Shown: positions 1 through 8,698, counted from the first letter of the stretch. The stretch: 64,000 nucleotides of DNA from Tenericutes bacterium ADurb.BinA124 (GCA_002068415.1 MVZM01000005.1:1-64000); one strand, 5' to 3'. Made by a program: numbers and translations. The notes: generated by a model from the sequence alone, not told the origin.

Positions 1-329
1 GAGCAAATAATATTTAAGAACTCCACTCTAATAAGTATCTCATTTATTATTTACCCAATAAAACTTTACACTACCAAATCTTGAAAGTCAAAAATTGTTA
101 TTTTGACATTAACACATTAAACATGATTTCTTGATTTAATTTTCTTTTTGCTATAAAAAATGATACCTCCTTAAAGTATTTAGAGTGAAAAATATCGATT
201 TCTACCAGAAGGATTAAGGGGACACATTCCCCTTAAACCCTTTGGTCTTATCTTTATTTTTATTCTCTATCTTCTTTAGAGATATCATGTCAACTTAGGA
301 TTACTTATTTTTTAATTTTCCTTAACATC

Positions 330-341
330 TGGTCAATTTCA
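330..341. repeat. Dispersed repeat TGGTCAATTTCA, copy 1
   Basis: An exact 12-mer that recurs in the same orientation at 3615-3626 and 4334-4345, always outside genes. Copies 1 and 2 also share the preceding C. It could be an end motif of a lost insertion element. Confidence 0.55.
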
Positions 342-360
342 GTTTACTATAAACATCTTC

Positions 361-392
361 TAAGTAAAATATTTAGGACTTTATTTTACTTA
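361..392. repeat. 11-bp inverted repeat with an extra direct half-site
   Basis: TAAGTAAAATA (361-371) and its perfect complement TATTTTACTTA (382-392) are separated by 10 bases. TTCTAAGTAAAAT appears again at 408-420. The arrangement is like an operator or a weak hairpin. No adjacent intact gene tells what it would control. Confidence 0.4.
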
Positions 393-561
393 CAAGGAAG
401 GTTAGGATTCTAAGTAAAATTTCTTTTCAAAAAGTGATTGGCTTTTCCTTATTCTAATCGTTCTAACTTGTTACATATTCGATTAAACGAAAAGGGGGGG
501 AATTTGTAGAATTATCCTAAAAATCCGTTCAAAAAGATTGCGCATTTCTTCTAAAGGCACC

Positions 562-753
562 TTAATGCCCAGTAATTGACTGACACTGCTCAACAAAATA
601 TTGAACGAAATAATAGAGTTGTTCTTCATTTTGATTGCTTTGAATTTCAAGCGTATACTGCTCATATAGGGCATCTAGTTTCGTTTGTGCTTCGAAAGCA
701 ACTAATTCTTGGTATTGTTCATAGTAATAGAGTAATTGATACAATGCTTCCTA
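562..753 (-). pseudogene. Detached C-terminal tail of the large lipoprotein
   Basis: This short frame opens directly after a TAG (751-753) and has no ribosome binding site. It encodes a glutamine-, tyrosine- and glutamate-rich helical stretch (for example EALYQLLYYYEQYQ) of the same style as the helical segments of the lipoprotein gene ending at 768. It lies in a different frame from that gene. The simplest reading is that the lipoprotein was once longer and lost its tail to a frameshift plus a stop. It could also be a relic of a neighbouring paralogue. Confidence 0.4.
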
Positions 754-767
754 ACGGAGAACGACAA

Positions 768-3383
768 TCATTTAATTCTTAAAAAGCGATATACTTCGGC
801 AGCATGACAACTAAAAGTAAAGAAATCTTGAGCATTATTCATTACTAAAACAAGTGCTTGATAATCAGTTGTAAAATTGTCCGGTAAATTAGGAAGATTC
901 AAAACGGCTTCATCATACATTTCATCTAGAAATGCAGCAATCTTATCTTTCGCCTCTAATAATTTTTCTTGATTATAAGCGAGTGGTAATCTTTGCAACA
1001 AAGCCATCAAATCATCATACAGTGTTTCAGCTTCTTCGGCACTATTGATCAAAGAAAGGCGAACCATTTCAACATGAAGAACCCACAATAAAACATAAGT
1101 AATATTTTCACCAAACATCGTCATAGCAGCTCGCAATAAGATACTTGTCTCTGTTGATAATTTATCAACAATATGAGACGTATCCTTATTGGGGTCTAAG
1201 ACATAAGCATCTCTTAAAACATATAAAACTTGACTATCTGCAAAATTGACATCATCTATGGTTGTAGCAGCTTCAATATTGGCTTTATGAGTTAAGAATG
1301 CAGCATCGAGATTAGTAATGCTATCAGCAGTAGCAGTCTTTTTAAATTGGGCAAGTTCATATTCGAGATGTGCAATAGCTAATCCTTTTTCAAGGAGCAG
1401 TTGATTATAGGTAAAGTGAACAATTTCATCATATAAGAAATGAGTTAGTGTTTTAATGATAAAGTGATAGTCGGTTTCAGTATTAATGATAGCTAGAACT
1501 TCTTGATATTTTGCTTCAAATACGGCCTCATCAACGGCAAGAAGAGCAGCACGGTAAGGAGCGATTTGTTTCTCAAGTTCACTTAGTGCTAGCGCTCTTA
1601 CTTCCCTTAAAGTAGTAGCATAATATTGATTCAGGAATGTTTGGAAAACATCCATGATTGCTTGTAAAGTTTGAGCATCAAGGAGTTCATCTATGTTTTG
1701 GAGATACAAATCATGAAGTGGTTGATTAAACGCATAGACTATGTCTTGATAATCAATGATTGTGAGTTGATGTAAGTTGACAACATAAGTAATAAGGCTG
1801 ATTTTGGTAGCAACCAATCCCTCTTCTTCAAGCGTGATTTCAAAGTTACGGTAAGCATTAAATGCGGTAAGCCGTGCTTCTTCTAAAGCAACTAAATCAG
1901 CAGCATCCCGAATGGCATCATCATATAATTCATGCAAAGCTTCTAAATCAGCGATTTTATCTTCATCATTAGTAGCATTCACATAAATGTCATGGATGCG
2001 TTGTAAATAGCTAATATATGTTTCTTTTTTTATAATAATAGGATCTTTAACAAACGCTTTTTGTAAGTCTTCTATCATGTCATTAACAATGTTCTCCATG
2101 GCATATTGGTCAGTTGTATCATCAATTAGGTTAAATGCTGAAGCGACAATTTCTTCCATAGTCGCAACACTATCAGCAGTAGCAGTTTTTTTAAACTGTT
2201 CAAATTGATTAGTAATTTGCTGTTTTGCAAGATAACGCATTTCTAAGATTGGATCAATAGGAAGTTGGTATGACCCGATAATCCCTTGATAACTTCTGTA
2301 TAACTCTTCTAAACGATACAGAGAAGCAGTATCAACTTCATCAACAATGTCATCCATATACGCAAAATAGTTTTCTTTAGATTGGTTATCGGTATAGTGT
2401 AGTTCTTTGCGGTTATGAGTGTCCTCATTAATATAAGCTACCAATTCTGAACGAACCATATCAAATGGGAAGATAACGGTAGTTGTTCCAACTTCAGAGA
2501 AAGTAATTGTTATATCGGTAGTTGCTGTAAGAGGAATGCCTGATGATGTCGTGCCACTTACTTGAATCGTCATTGCTAATTTCTTCTGGTCAATGTCTAA
2601 ATAGGCATTTGCTGTATACTCAAGAATACCATCAGCAAAATCAAGTGGAAAATAACTCAAAAATTCAGGAGTAACAGTGTAATCATAAATAGCAACATTA
2701 GAGCGCTTTGTAAACAAATTGATGTCAAAGAGGTCAAATATGTTTTTTAAAAGAACTGGTTTATAAGGTTCATTCGTTTTCTTAAAATCCCAACGATCGA
2801 AATATGAATTCAAATAAAACTTATAAAACCCTGTTTTATCTTCATATAGATAACTCTTTTTTGTCCAATTATTGACAGTTTTATTTGGATTCTGTTGATT
2901 CAAAAATTGCTTTTCATGATAAGTGTAAGTATGAACTTTTCTATCATCATGATTTTGAATTTGAAAATTCATATGCTCTAAAGAACCACTACTATTTGAA
3001 CCAACATTAAGGTTTTCATGGCGTTCATAAGCAACAGTATAATTCTTACTGTCCAAAATGTTGAAAAATTCAATTATTAGTTGGGAATCTTCTTTCCACA
3101 ATGCATAAAGGGTTAAGTCTTTCGTGACAACCGTATCATTAGTAAATTGACCATCATCAGCGCTAGAGCCTAAGAACCATCCACAAAATACAAATCCCTC
3201 TTTAGTTGGAATTGGCAGTGCAATCGAGTCTCCCTTTGAAATATTGGTGATAACGGTTGGCGTCCCTTCTGGCATTAATCCACCACCTAAATCAAAGGTG
3301 ACGGTAAGTTTATTGGTTGACAAACACCCGCTAATGAGTACGGCAAGAATCAATAGTGATAAAAAAACAAAAATCTTTTTCAT
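768..3383 (-). CDS. Large surface lipoprotein with InlB-type repeat and helical repeats
   Basis: An 871-residue predicted lipoprotein. The N-terminus has a lipoprotein signal with lipobox LISGC (Cys20), so it should be anchored outside the membrane. Residues about 27-96 resemble an InlB B-repeat (Flg_new/Listeria-Bacteroides repeat): FDLGGG, then a GYxFxGW-like GFVFCGW, ending in LTLYALW. A central beta-rich region (about 100-330) is followed by some 540 residues of acidic helices. The motif FKKTATADS occurs twice, near residues 396 and 680, so the helical part arose by internal duplication. The gene ends in TGA, and a related frame lies just beyond at 562-753, so the C-terminus may be truncated. 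Binding partner unknown; a role in adhesion is only a guess. Confidence 0.75.
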   Translation of the reverse strand: MKKIFVFLSLLILAVLISGCLSTNKLTVTFDLGGGLMPEGTPTVITNISKGDSIALPIPTKEGFVFCGWFLGSSADDGQFTNDTVVTKDLTLYALWKEDSQLIIEFFNILDSKNYTVAYERHENLNVGSNSSGSLEHMNFQIQNHDDRKVHTYTYHEKQFLNQQNPNKTVNNWTKKSYLYEDKTGFYKFYLNSYFDRWDFKKTNEPYKPVLLKNIFDLFDINLFTKRSNVAIYDYTVTPEFLSYFPLDFADGILEYTANAYLDIDQKKLAMTIQVSGTTSSGIPLTATTDITITFSEVGTTTVIFPFDMVRSELVAYINEDTHNRKELHYTDNQSKENYFAYMDDIVDEVDTASLYRLEELYRSYQGIIGSYQLPIDPILEMRYLAKQQITNQFEQFKKTATADSVATMEEIVASAFNLIDDTTDQYAMENIVNDMIEDLQKAFVKDPIIIKKETYISYLQRIHDIYVNATNDEDKIADLEALHELYDDAIRDAADLVALEEARLTAFNAYRNFEITLEEEGLVATKISLITYVVNLHQLTIIDYQDIVYAFNQPLHDLYLQNIDELLDAQTLQAIMDVFQTFLNQYYATTLREVRALALSELEKQIAPYRAALLAVDEAVFEAKYQEVLAIINTETDYHFIIKTLTHFLYDEIVHFTYNQLLLEKGLAIAHLEYELAQFKKTATADSITNLDAAFLTHKANIEAATTIDDVNFADSQVLYVLRDAYVLDPNKDTSHIVDKLSTETSILLRAAMTMFGENITYVLLWVLHVEMVRLSLINSAEEAETLYDDLMALLQRLPLAYNQEKLLEAKDKIAAFLDEMYDEAVLNLPNLPDNFTTDYQALVLVMNNAQDFFTFSCHAAEVYRFLRIK

Positions 3384-3614
3384 ATTTTCTCCATTTTCTA
3401 TTTTTCTCTCATTCAGCTTTTATTATGAAACAAAAAATGATTTTATAATTTTTTTCTAGTAATTATCTATAAGTGTATTTTTGTTGGTCATCATAATAAT
3501 AAAAGCGAATCGGTTTCTATACCTATAATATCATACTCTTATTTGTTTTTCTAATAGTCTATATAATTGTTTAGAATAACCGAATCAATTTCAAATCGCT
3601 GTTTTTCTAAAAAC

Positions 3615-3626
3615 TGGTCAATTTCA
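3615..3626. repeat. Dispersed repeat TGGTCAATTTCA, copy 2
   Basis: Exact copy, same orientation as copies 1 and 3, 50 bases below the stop of the KilA-N relic. Together with copy 3 it brackets that relic. The rest of the 292-bp gap between the lipoprotein and the relic shows no gene. Confidence 0.55.
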
Positions 3627-3675
3627 TTTAACCATATATATTGTTTAATCATTAAAATTTATTATAAAAATACTA

Positions 3676-4326
3676 TTATTTTGTTTTGTCTTCTAAACTT
3701 TTAAATCCTATTGAGTTTAATTTCTCTAGTGATAACAGTTGCATTCGTGCAAGTTTTCTAAGTTCAATCATTCTTTCTTTTTGTTCCATACCTTTGCTTA
3801 TCATTACTGCGTTATAACTCTCCATATTAGCAAGTACTAAAAGTTCATTAATACTTGCACAATCCCTCATATTGCCTTTTAAATCAGGATTTTCTTCACG
3901 CCATTGTTTAGCTGTTTTATTGAATAATGCTACATTAAGCATATCTGCCTCACTTGCGTATTTATATGATAGCTGTTCATTCGTAAGCTCCCTTAAGAGA
4001 TATTCCTTAATAGCATCCGTATGAATTTGATAATTAATCTTTGAAATCTCTCTATGAAGATTCCAACTTAGTGACAACCTTAAGTTTTCGTCATCTTTTA
4101 ATCTTTGATAGTCTTTAATGATATATAACTCAAACTCTGCTGAAATCCATGAAGCAAATTTAAATGCAATATCCTTATGTGCAAAAGTTTCACCACCTCT
4201 TCCAACTTTCACATAAATTTCTTTTGCATTTGTAGTATTAACCCATTTTTGTGGAGAGAGAGTGAAAGCATTACTGCCGGCTTTTTTCAAAAACCCCTCG
4301 AATTCGAGGGGGTTAAATTCAAATTG
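3676..4326 (-). pseudogene. N-terminally truncated KilA-N domain protein
   Basis: The frame reads NPLEFEGFLKKAGSNAFTLS and continues with WVNTTNA and FAHKDIAFKFASWIS, a very characteristic KilA-N core, followed by a helical C-terminal half ending near 3676. KilA-N proteins are phage and mobile-element DNA-binding proteins. Family members normally carry roughly 70 more N-terminal residues, but here the frame closes at a TAG (4327-4329) and no start with a ribosome binding site exists; the only in-frame start is a TTG inside the domain (4288-4290). The break lies 5 bases from a copy of the dispersed repeat. It is best read as a relic of a prophage or mobile element. Confidence 0.8.
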
Positions 4327-4333
4327 CTAAGGG

Positions 4334-4345
4334 TGGTCAATTTCA
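4334..4345. repeat. Dispersed repeat TGGTCAATTTCA, copy 3
   Basis: Exact copy located right at the truncated 5' end of the KilA-N relic. It continues as AGTTGACATTTGCAAC, so the end motif may be longer. The position suggests that an element with this end caused the truncation. Confidence 0.55.
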
Positions 4346-4445
4346 AGTTGACATTTGCAACAAATTGATGATGCTTAAAATATTAATTTTTACCCTAAAT
4401 TAATTTAAAACCTCTAGCATACTTTTTAATAGCACATTGAGCATC

Positions 4446-5816
4446 TTATTCTTTTGTGCTCAAATATTTAACTTCGCTTAAATATTCCTCTAATTTTTTA
4501 TTTTTATGCAAATATAACCACTGTTGGGGAGCGGTAAAATTAAAGTTATCTTTTAGATATTTAAACGATATTGCTTGTTTAAACAAGGTTACAGAATCTA
4601 TTTTGGAAACATAGCATCCCTTTCGCTCGCCTATCCAAGCAAACATTGTTTCATATTCTCCATCGCCAACCTTTTGGTAAAATGTACTCACTTCTTTTTT
4701 ATCCATCCATCTGGTGTTTTTCAGTTCCAAAGTTCCTGCTATTTTTTTATGAGGAGTTGGTATATATAAATACGCTTCCAGATCTTCTATTGGAATACTA
4801 AATCGATATTCAAATTGCTTTTTTCCTTCAACAATTCGATCAAGGTATTCTTGTTTCAATGAAAGAATAATCCTTGTCTTATTATTGGTGAAGAGGGTTT
4901 TGAATTTGTTTTTTAGGTTTTTCTCATACCAAGTCGGCACAATTAAACTAAAACCTTTATACCATTCATATGTCTGATCAGAAACTTCGCTTGCTATTTT
5001 GATTTCTTCTTCGCCGAAACTAATTGCCCAAGCAACATTGGCAATGCATGATTCGGCAGCATATAATGTTAATGCTTTAAAGAAACTTTCTTGGGGTTTA
5101 CCGCTATAATAACCATCAATTAATCCGGTTGCGAAAACGGGTGATTTTCTGACATTCCAAGCAAATGGTTTAAAATCATCAATTGGATCGGCAATTGCGA
5201 CTTTATCAAAATCAATGATTCCTAATTTTAAATCCTTGGAAATAACCATATTCCCCAGATGATAATCTCCATGTGTTAATTTCATGGGATTATTTTTTAT
5301 AATCTCCATATTATTTAAAACATAATCAATGAATGTATCTAGATGTTGATGTTGAATAAGCGCTGCTTTTGCTTTTTTAATCTTTTGGGGTATTTTATTT
5401 TTAAATACTTCATACCATATTTGATTGCTAGCAACCGGTATGGAGTGAATTTGCTTTAGCATTAATCCCGCTTTTATTCCTAACTCATATTGGCTTTTTT
5501 CATCAAGTGTGGGAATAACTTCTAAAGCATCATCACCATGAACCCATGATAGCAACATATAAACTTGATTATCAAATGTTCCAAACTCAATTGGAACAGG
5601 GGCATTAATATTAAGCTTATTTATTTCTTTTAAATAATTATATTGTGCTAACTTAGTATCATATAAAGAAATATCCGATATCCGCAATATAAATTTTTGC
5701 TGCTGTATGTCTTCAATATAATATTTACAGTCATTGGACCATCCTTGATTTAACAACTTGATTTTATTTATATTGTTGTTGTTCAAAACTTTTTTAATTG
5801 TTTCTTTATTGATCAT
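4446..5816 (-). CDS. APH-family kinase fused to an ASCH/PUA-like domain
   Basis: A 456-residue protein. The start at 5816 is preferred because TTGGAG lies 8-9 bases upstream; the longer frame to 5954 has no comparable site. Residues about 15-300 form an aminoglycoside phosphotransferase/choline kinase fold with the catalytic THGDYHLGN (His-Gly-Asp at 182-184) and the metal-binding IDFD at about 201-204. Residues about 314-430 match an ASCH/PUA-like fold (RIILSLKQEYLDRIVEGKKQ, FEYRFSIP), a fold usually linked to RNA or modified-base binding. Known APH kinases phosphorylate small molecules (aminoglycosides, choline, methylthioribose). The substrate here is unknown and the fusion is unusual. The gene stands alone, with two tRNA genes upstream of its start. 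Confidence 0.8.
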   Translation of the reverse strand: MINKETIKKVLNNNNINKIKLLNQGWSNDCKYYIEDIQQQKFILRISDISLYDTKLAQYNYLKEINKLNINAPVPIEFGTFDNQVYMLLSWVHGDDALEVIPTLDEKSQYELGIKAGLMLKQIHSIPVASNQIWYEVFKNKIPQKIKKAKAALIQHQHLDTFIDYVLNNMEIIKNNPMKLTHGDYHLGNMVISKDLKLGIIDFDKVAIADPIDDFKPFAWNVRKSPVFATGLIDGYYSGKPQESFFKALTLYAAESCIANVAWAISFGEEEIKIASEVSDQTYEWYKGFSLIVPTWYEKNLKNKFKTLFTNNKTRIILSLKQEYLDRIVEGKKQFEYRFSIPIEDLEAYLYIPTPHKKIAGTLELKNTRWMDKKEVSTFYQKVGDGEYETMFAWIGERKGCYVSKIDSVTLFKQAISFKYLKDNFNFTAPQQWLYLHKNKKLEEYLSEVKYLSTKE

Positions 5817-6029
5817 GTTTTGACTCCAATTAATATATTTTTTGAAATATACCATAGACTCATTATCTCTTTTCTCGCTCTTTATTTTAGCAAATGTCCT
5901 AGCAAATGTCCACCCAATGTCCAGGCAAATGGCAAAGCATTTTATTAAAATCATTTAATAGAAAATAAAAATAGCCCAAATGAGCTATTTACTAGTCAAA
6001 GTTGGTCTAAACCAACTAAAATATTTAAA

Positions 6030-6105
6030 TGGCAGGGCTAGGTGGATTTGAACCACCGGAATGACGGAGTCAAAGTCCGTTGCCTTACCGCTTGGCTATA
6101 GCCCT
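6030..6105 (-). tRNA. tRNA-Gln (anticodon TTG)
   Basis: The minus strand folds as a full cloverleaf. The acceptor stem AGGGCTA pairs with TAGCCCT, the anticodon stem-loop is CGGACTTTGACTCCG with anticodon TTG, and the T arm is GGTGGTTCAAATCCACC. The CCA end is encoded (6030-6032). It is 37 bases from the tRNA-Tyr gene and is probably co-transcribed with it. Confidence 0.93.
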
Positions 6106-6142
6106 AAAACATCTTCCAAAGTTAATCTTGGAAAAAATAAAA

Positions 6143-6227
6143 TGGTGGTGGGGAGTGGATTCGAACCACCGAACTCGGAGAGAGTGGATTTACAGTCCAC
6201 CGCGTTTAGCCACTTCGCTACCCCACC
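6143..6227 (-). tRNA. tRNA-Tyr (anticodon GTA)
   Basis: An 85-nt minus-strand cloverleaf with acceptor GGTGGGG/CCCCACC, anticodon GTA in GGACTGTAAATCC, and the long variable arm expected for bacterial tyrosine tRNA. The CCA end is encoded (6143-6145). It lies upstream of tRNA-Gln in the same direction. Confidence 0.93.
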
Positions 6228-6306
6228 ATATAATCTCTTTTACCGTCTTAATATTCTACTACAAAAGAAGATTAATTGCAAGGATTTTTACAACTTTTCC
6301 CCCTGC

Positions 6307-6336
6307 CATAAAAAGCACTCTTCGGTAAGAGTGCTT
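6307..6336 (-). terminator. Rho-independent terminator of the metal-binding lipoprotein gene
   Basis: On the minus strand AAGCACTCTT, loop ACCG, AAGAGTGCTT, then a T-run, directly after the stop of the gene at 6342. Confidence 0.85.
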
Positions 6337-6341
6337 AACAA

Positions 6342-7292
6342 TTATTGTTTGGGAACAATAATTCCAACTAAGCGAATGTTTTCACGCATAATGGAAAAAT
6401 AATTAAATCCGTTTTTTTCTTCTTCGCTGGTGATTGTTCCTAAATGATGTAGACAAACTTTGGCACTTTCTGTTAACTCTAGTTCCGACAAATATTGATT
6501 AACAATCGAAGATTCCATTTCATTTTTAGAAACAACAATATATTTTATTCCTAGTTCTTTCGCAAGCGCAATTTTTTGTTTGATTTCTTGGGGAACGACA
6601 TCGGAGCTTTCATTATCATTGCGTAGTTTAATTCTGTCAATACCATATCGAATCGTCCAATAAGCATAAGCATCATGATCAACCATAATCGTTTTGTTGG
6701 CAATGTTCGGATTATTTAAAGTATCTTTAAATTCCATATCAATTAAAGTTAATTCCGTTTTCAAAGTATTGGCATTGGTTGTGAAAAAATCGATATCTTC
6801 CGGCGTGGAAGCAAATTTTTCAATCACATGTTCTAAAACCGTATCGGCCATGATGATCATCTTATTGGGATCAAGCCAAATATGAGGGTCGTAGAAAACA
6901 TTTTCTTCCGTTACATCGCCATGCATCATTTCCACTAAATCGGTACTGTTAAGTAAAACAACTAAAATGTTATGACTTAGGGGGACAATCGGCACATCTT
7001 TCAAAGTCGATGTTTTAGCTCGTTCGATGAATACTTCCAATCCCAAGCCAATATGGAAAATCAATTTGGCTTTGGACATCTTAATCAAATCTTTGGGGCT
7101 TGATTCAAAATCATGAACATCTTTCCCACGAGGATAAATAGACTTAACACTTAAGCGGTCCTTAACAATTTCTTTAACCAAGAATTCAACCGGATAAATC
7201 GTCGTATAAATATCAACTTCTTCATCGTCGTTATCACAACCAATAAAAATAATGGCACTAAATAATAATAATATAATTAAGCACTTTTTCAT
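6342..7292 (-). CDS. ZnuA/AdcA-like metal-binding lipoprotein
   Basis: A 316-residue substrate-binding protein of the cluster 9 (zinc/manganese) ABC family, attached to the outer membrane face through lipobox IFIGC (Cys19). The usual metal ligands are visible: His in GKDVHDFESSP, His in YDPHIWLDP, and His in VDHDAYAYW, followed by an Asp/Glu-containing C-terminal lobe. The long His-rich loop typical of ZnuA is reduced to NSTDLVEMMHGD, so zinc and manganese cannot be told apart. The start has the ribosome site AGAGGA. It lies 9 bases after a membrane-anchored protein gene. No ATPase or permease of this system is in the window, so it must work with a transporter encoded elsewhere. Confidence 0.88.
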   Translation of the reverse strand: MKKCLIILLLFSAIIFIGCDNDDEEVDIYTTIYPVEFLVKEIVKDRLSVKSIYPRGKDVHDFESSPKDLIKMSKAKLIFHIGLGLEVFIERAKTSTLKDVPIVPLSHNILVVLLNSTDLVEMMHGDVTEENVFYDPHIWLDPNKMIIMADTVLEHVIEKFASTPEDIDFFTTNANTLKTELTLIDMEFKDTLNNPNIANKTIMVDHDAYAYWTIRYGIDRIKLRNDNESSDVVPQEIKQKIALAKELGIKYIVVSKNEMESSIVNQYLSELELTESAKVCLHHLGTITSEEEKNGFNYFSIMRENIRLVGIIVPKQ

Positions 7293-7301
7293 AATATCCT
7301 C

Positions 7302-7844
7302 TTAATCAAGTATTTTTTCTTTAAAGTTGTTCTTGCTGACAACTTGATAGTCGTAAACTTTTTCACCTTCCGGAACCAAAGCAAGTTCGGATTCATTTAA
7401 ATATTTTTGTATTTTTTCTGTTGACGGATCAAGAACGACCACTTTGCGAAAGGGTTTATCCATATTTGGTTGCCATTTTAAAAACGATTGGACTTCCGTT
7501 AAATAACGAGAATACGGATAACGCCGGCCTGGGCGTTTCGATAAACCACCATAAAACAAATGGAAAGTAAAGGCGTTGTTAATCGTTAAGGCGGATTTAC
7601 GGGGAATCATTACCATCTTCACAAAGATGATTTCTTCATCGTCTTCTAAAACAAAATCGGCTTTTTTTAAAAAACTTCTGGATAAACGATAATCATTATC
7701 AAAGGTACAAGCTTCTAAATGCTTATACATTTGCTGGTTTTTTACAATCGGAATAATGATTTCCCAAACCAAAAATAAAATGGCGGCGGTACCAAAAAAA
7801 AGAATAATGAGCCAATAATCAGAAATAAAAGATAAAATATTCAT
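7302..7844 (-). CDS. Membrane-anchored protein of unknown function
   Basis: A 180-residue protein with one N-terminal membrane segment (about residues 8-31) and a cytoplasmic or external basic domain. The ATG at 7844 is chosen because AAGGTG sits 6 bases upstream; a GTG three codons earlier is too close to that site. The pattern DFVLEDDEEIIFVKMVMI has an acidic strand followed by a strand ending in VK, which loosely recalls nuclease-like (NERD/PD-D/ExK) folds. I cannot confirm this. It is the first gene of a two-gene operon with the metal-binding lipoprotein and has a clear promoter. Confidence 0.7.
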   Translation of the reverse strand: MNILSFISDYWLIILFFGTAAILFLVWEIIIPIVKNQQMYKHLEACTFDNDYRLSRSFLKKADFVLEDDEEIIFVKMVMIPRKSALTINNAFTFHLFYGGLSKRPGRRYPYSRYLTEVQSFLKWQPNMDKPFRKVVVLDPSTEKIQKYLNESELALVPEGEKVYDYQVVSKNNFKEKILD

Positions 7845-7861
7845 CACTTTCACCTTGGTTT

Positions 7862-7890
7862 ATTATACAATATTAACTTAATTTGTGCAA
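7862..7890 (-). promoter_or_regulatory. Sigma-A promoter for the 7844 gene and metal-binding lipoprotein
   Basis: TTGCAC (7885-7890), a 17-base spacer, and TATAAT (7862-7867) on the minus strand, 18 bases above the start codon. It lies back to back with the plus-strand promoter at 7915-7923. Confidence 0.75.
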
Positions 7891-7914
7891 ACAATATCAT
7901 TACAATTTGTTCTG

Positions 7915-7923
7915 TGTTATAAT
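7915..7923 (+). promoter_or_regulatory. Extended -10 promoter of the SGNH hydrolase gene
   Basis: TGTTATAAT, an extended -10 element, 32 bases above the start at 7956. There is no good -35 at the usual distance, as is common for extended -10 promoters. Confidence 0.6.
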
Positions 7924-7955
7924 TGATAAAAAGTAGTTTGCTTGGGAGGATTATT

Positions 7956-8663
7956 ATGTTAAAAGATATTATCTTACCCTTATTTATTGTCTTTCTCATT
8001 ATTGTTTCCACTTTTTTTATTTTGTTGTTAATTTATATCACCAAGTATTTGCGTATTTCCATTTACCAAAAAGCCCGGCAATATACCGAATTAAACCACC
8101 GGGTACCGGAAGGCCAAATCGTCTTTGTCGGTGATTCCTTAACCGAATTCTTTAAAATAAATGAGTTCTTTCCCAACATCGGTGTTTACAACCGCGGTAT
8201 TGCTTCCGATACGACTACCGGAGTGTTAGAACGTTTGCATGATAATGTCATCGTTTTGAAGCCAAGGAAAGTATTGGTCCAAATTGGCACAAACGATTTA
8301 CGGGCAAGAACCAAAATCCCGGTCATTGTTAACAACATCCAAAAGATTTTAAGTGAATTAAAAACTAAACTTCCCAAAGCCCGGATTTATTTTCTATCAC
8401 TATATCCGGTTAACCCGAAAGCGGTAATTTTTTCACCCTTCTTGGTTTTTCCAAGGAAAAATAAGCAAATTAAAAAAATCAATGCCCTTATGAAGGCCTA
8501 CTGCGAAGACAATCATTTTCCTTTTATTAACATCTACGACCATCTAACGGACCAAAAAGGTAATTTAAAAAAAGAATATACTGTGGAAGGTCTTCATATC
8601 AGTTATAACGGTTACTTGGTAATTGCTAAGCTCCTTGAACCGCTTTTATGTGACAATGATTAG
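7956..8663 (+). CDS. Membrane-anchored SGNH/GDSL hydrolase
   Basis: A 235-residue protein. The ATG at 7956 follows GGGAGGA by 5 bases. Residues about 5-28 are a membrane anchor, and the rest is an SGNH hydrolase. Block I is FVGDSLTE with the catalytic Ser, block II is NRGIASDTT with the conserved Gly, block III is GTNDLRA with the Asn, and block V is VEGLHISYNGY with the catalytic His three residues after a Glu that replaces the common Asp. Related enzymes act as esterases, acetylhydrolases or lysophospholipases; the substrate cannot be inferred. It is monocistronic, with its own promoter and a terminator that overlaps its stop codon. Confidence 0.88.
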   Translation: MLKDIILPLFIVFLIIVSTFFILLLIYITKYLRISIYQKARQYTELNHRVPEGQIVFVGDSLTEFFKINEFFPNIGVYNRGIASDTTTGVLERLHDNVIVLKPRKVLVQIGTNDLRARTKIPVIVNNIQKILSELKTKLPKARIYFLSLYPVNPKAVIFSPFLVFPRKNKQIKKINALMKAYCEDNHFPFINIYDHLTDQKGNLKKEYTVEGLHISYNGYLVIAKLLEPLLCDND

Positions 8664-8680
8664 TATTCATTGTCTTTTTT
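8652..8680 (+). terminator. Terminator overlapping the SGNH hydrolase stop codon
   Basis: GACAATGA, loop TTAGTAT, TCATTGTC, then TTTTTT. The TAG stop (8661-8663) is in the loop, and the -35 of the lysS promoter lies in the 3' arm. Confidence 0.75.
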
Positions 8681-8698
8681 ATTTTTTTTTGGTATAAT
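8670..8698 (+). promoter_or_regulatory. lysS promoter
   Basis: TTGTCT (8670-8675), 17-base spacer, TATAAT (8693-8698) with the extended TGG. It overlaps the terminator of the previous gene. No T-box-like leader fits in the 26 bases to the start codon. Confidence 0.7.

Larger units (their letters stand above)
1..561. other. AT-rich stretch without a convincing gene
   Basis: No reading frame here has both a ribosome binding site and a recognisable product. The stretch is AT-rich and holds one copy of a dispersed 12-bp repeat (330-341) and an 11-bp inverted repeat (361-392) with a third half-site at 411-420. It may be the decayed downstream part of the lipoprotein locus that follows. I see no RNA gene. 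Confidence 0.5.

Noticed and set aside
768-770. UGA read as Trp (mycoplasma code)
   Set aside because: UGA ends rsmI, the ABC ATPase and other intact or overlapping genes exactly at the family end, and no long gene contains an in-frame UGA.
6061-6402. Plus-strand frames across the tRNA genes
   Set aside because: They read the antisense of two tRNA genes and a terminator, which are better explained as RNA genes.
7874-7905. A -35 box for the SGNH hydrolase promoter
   Set aside because: Candidate hexamers are at wrong distances (12 or 29 bases), so only the extended -10 is claimed.
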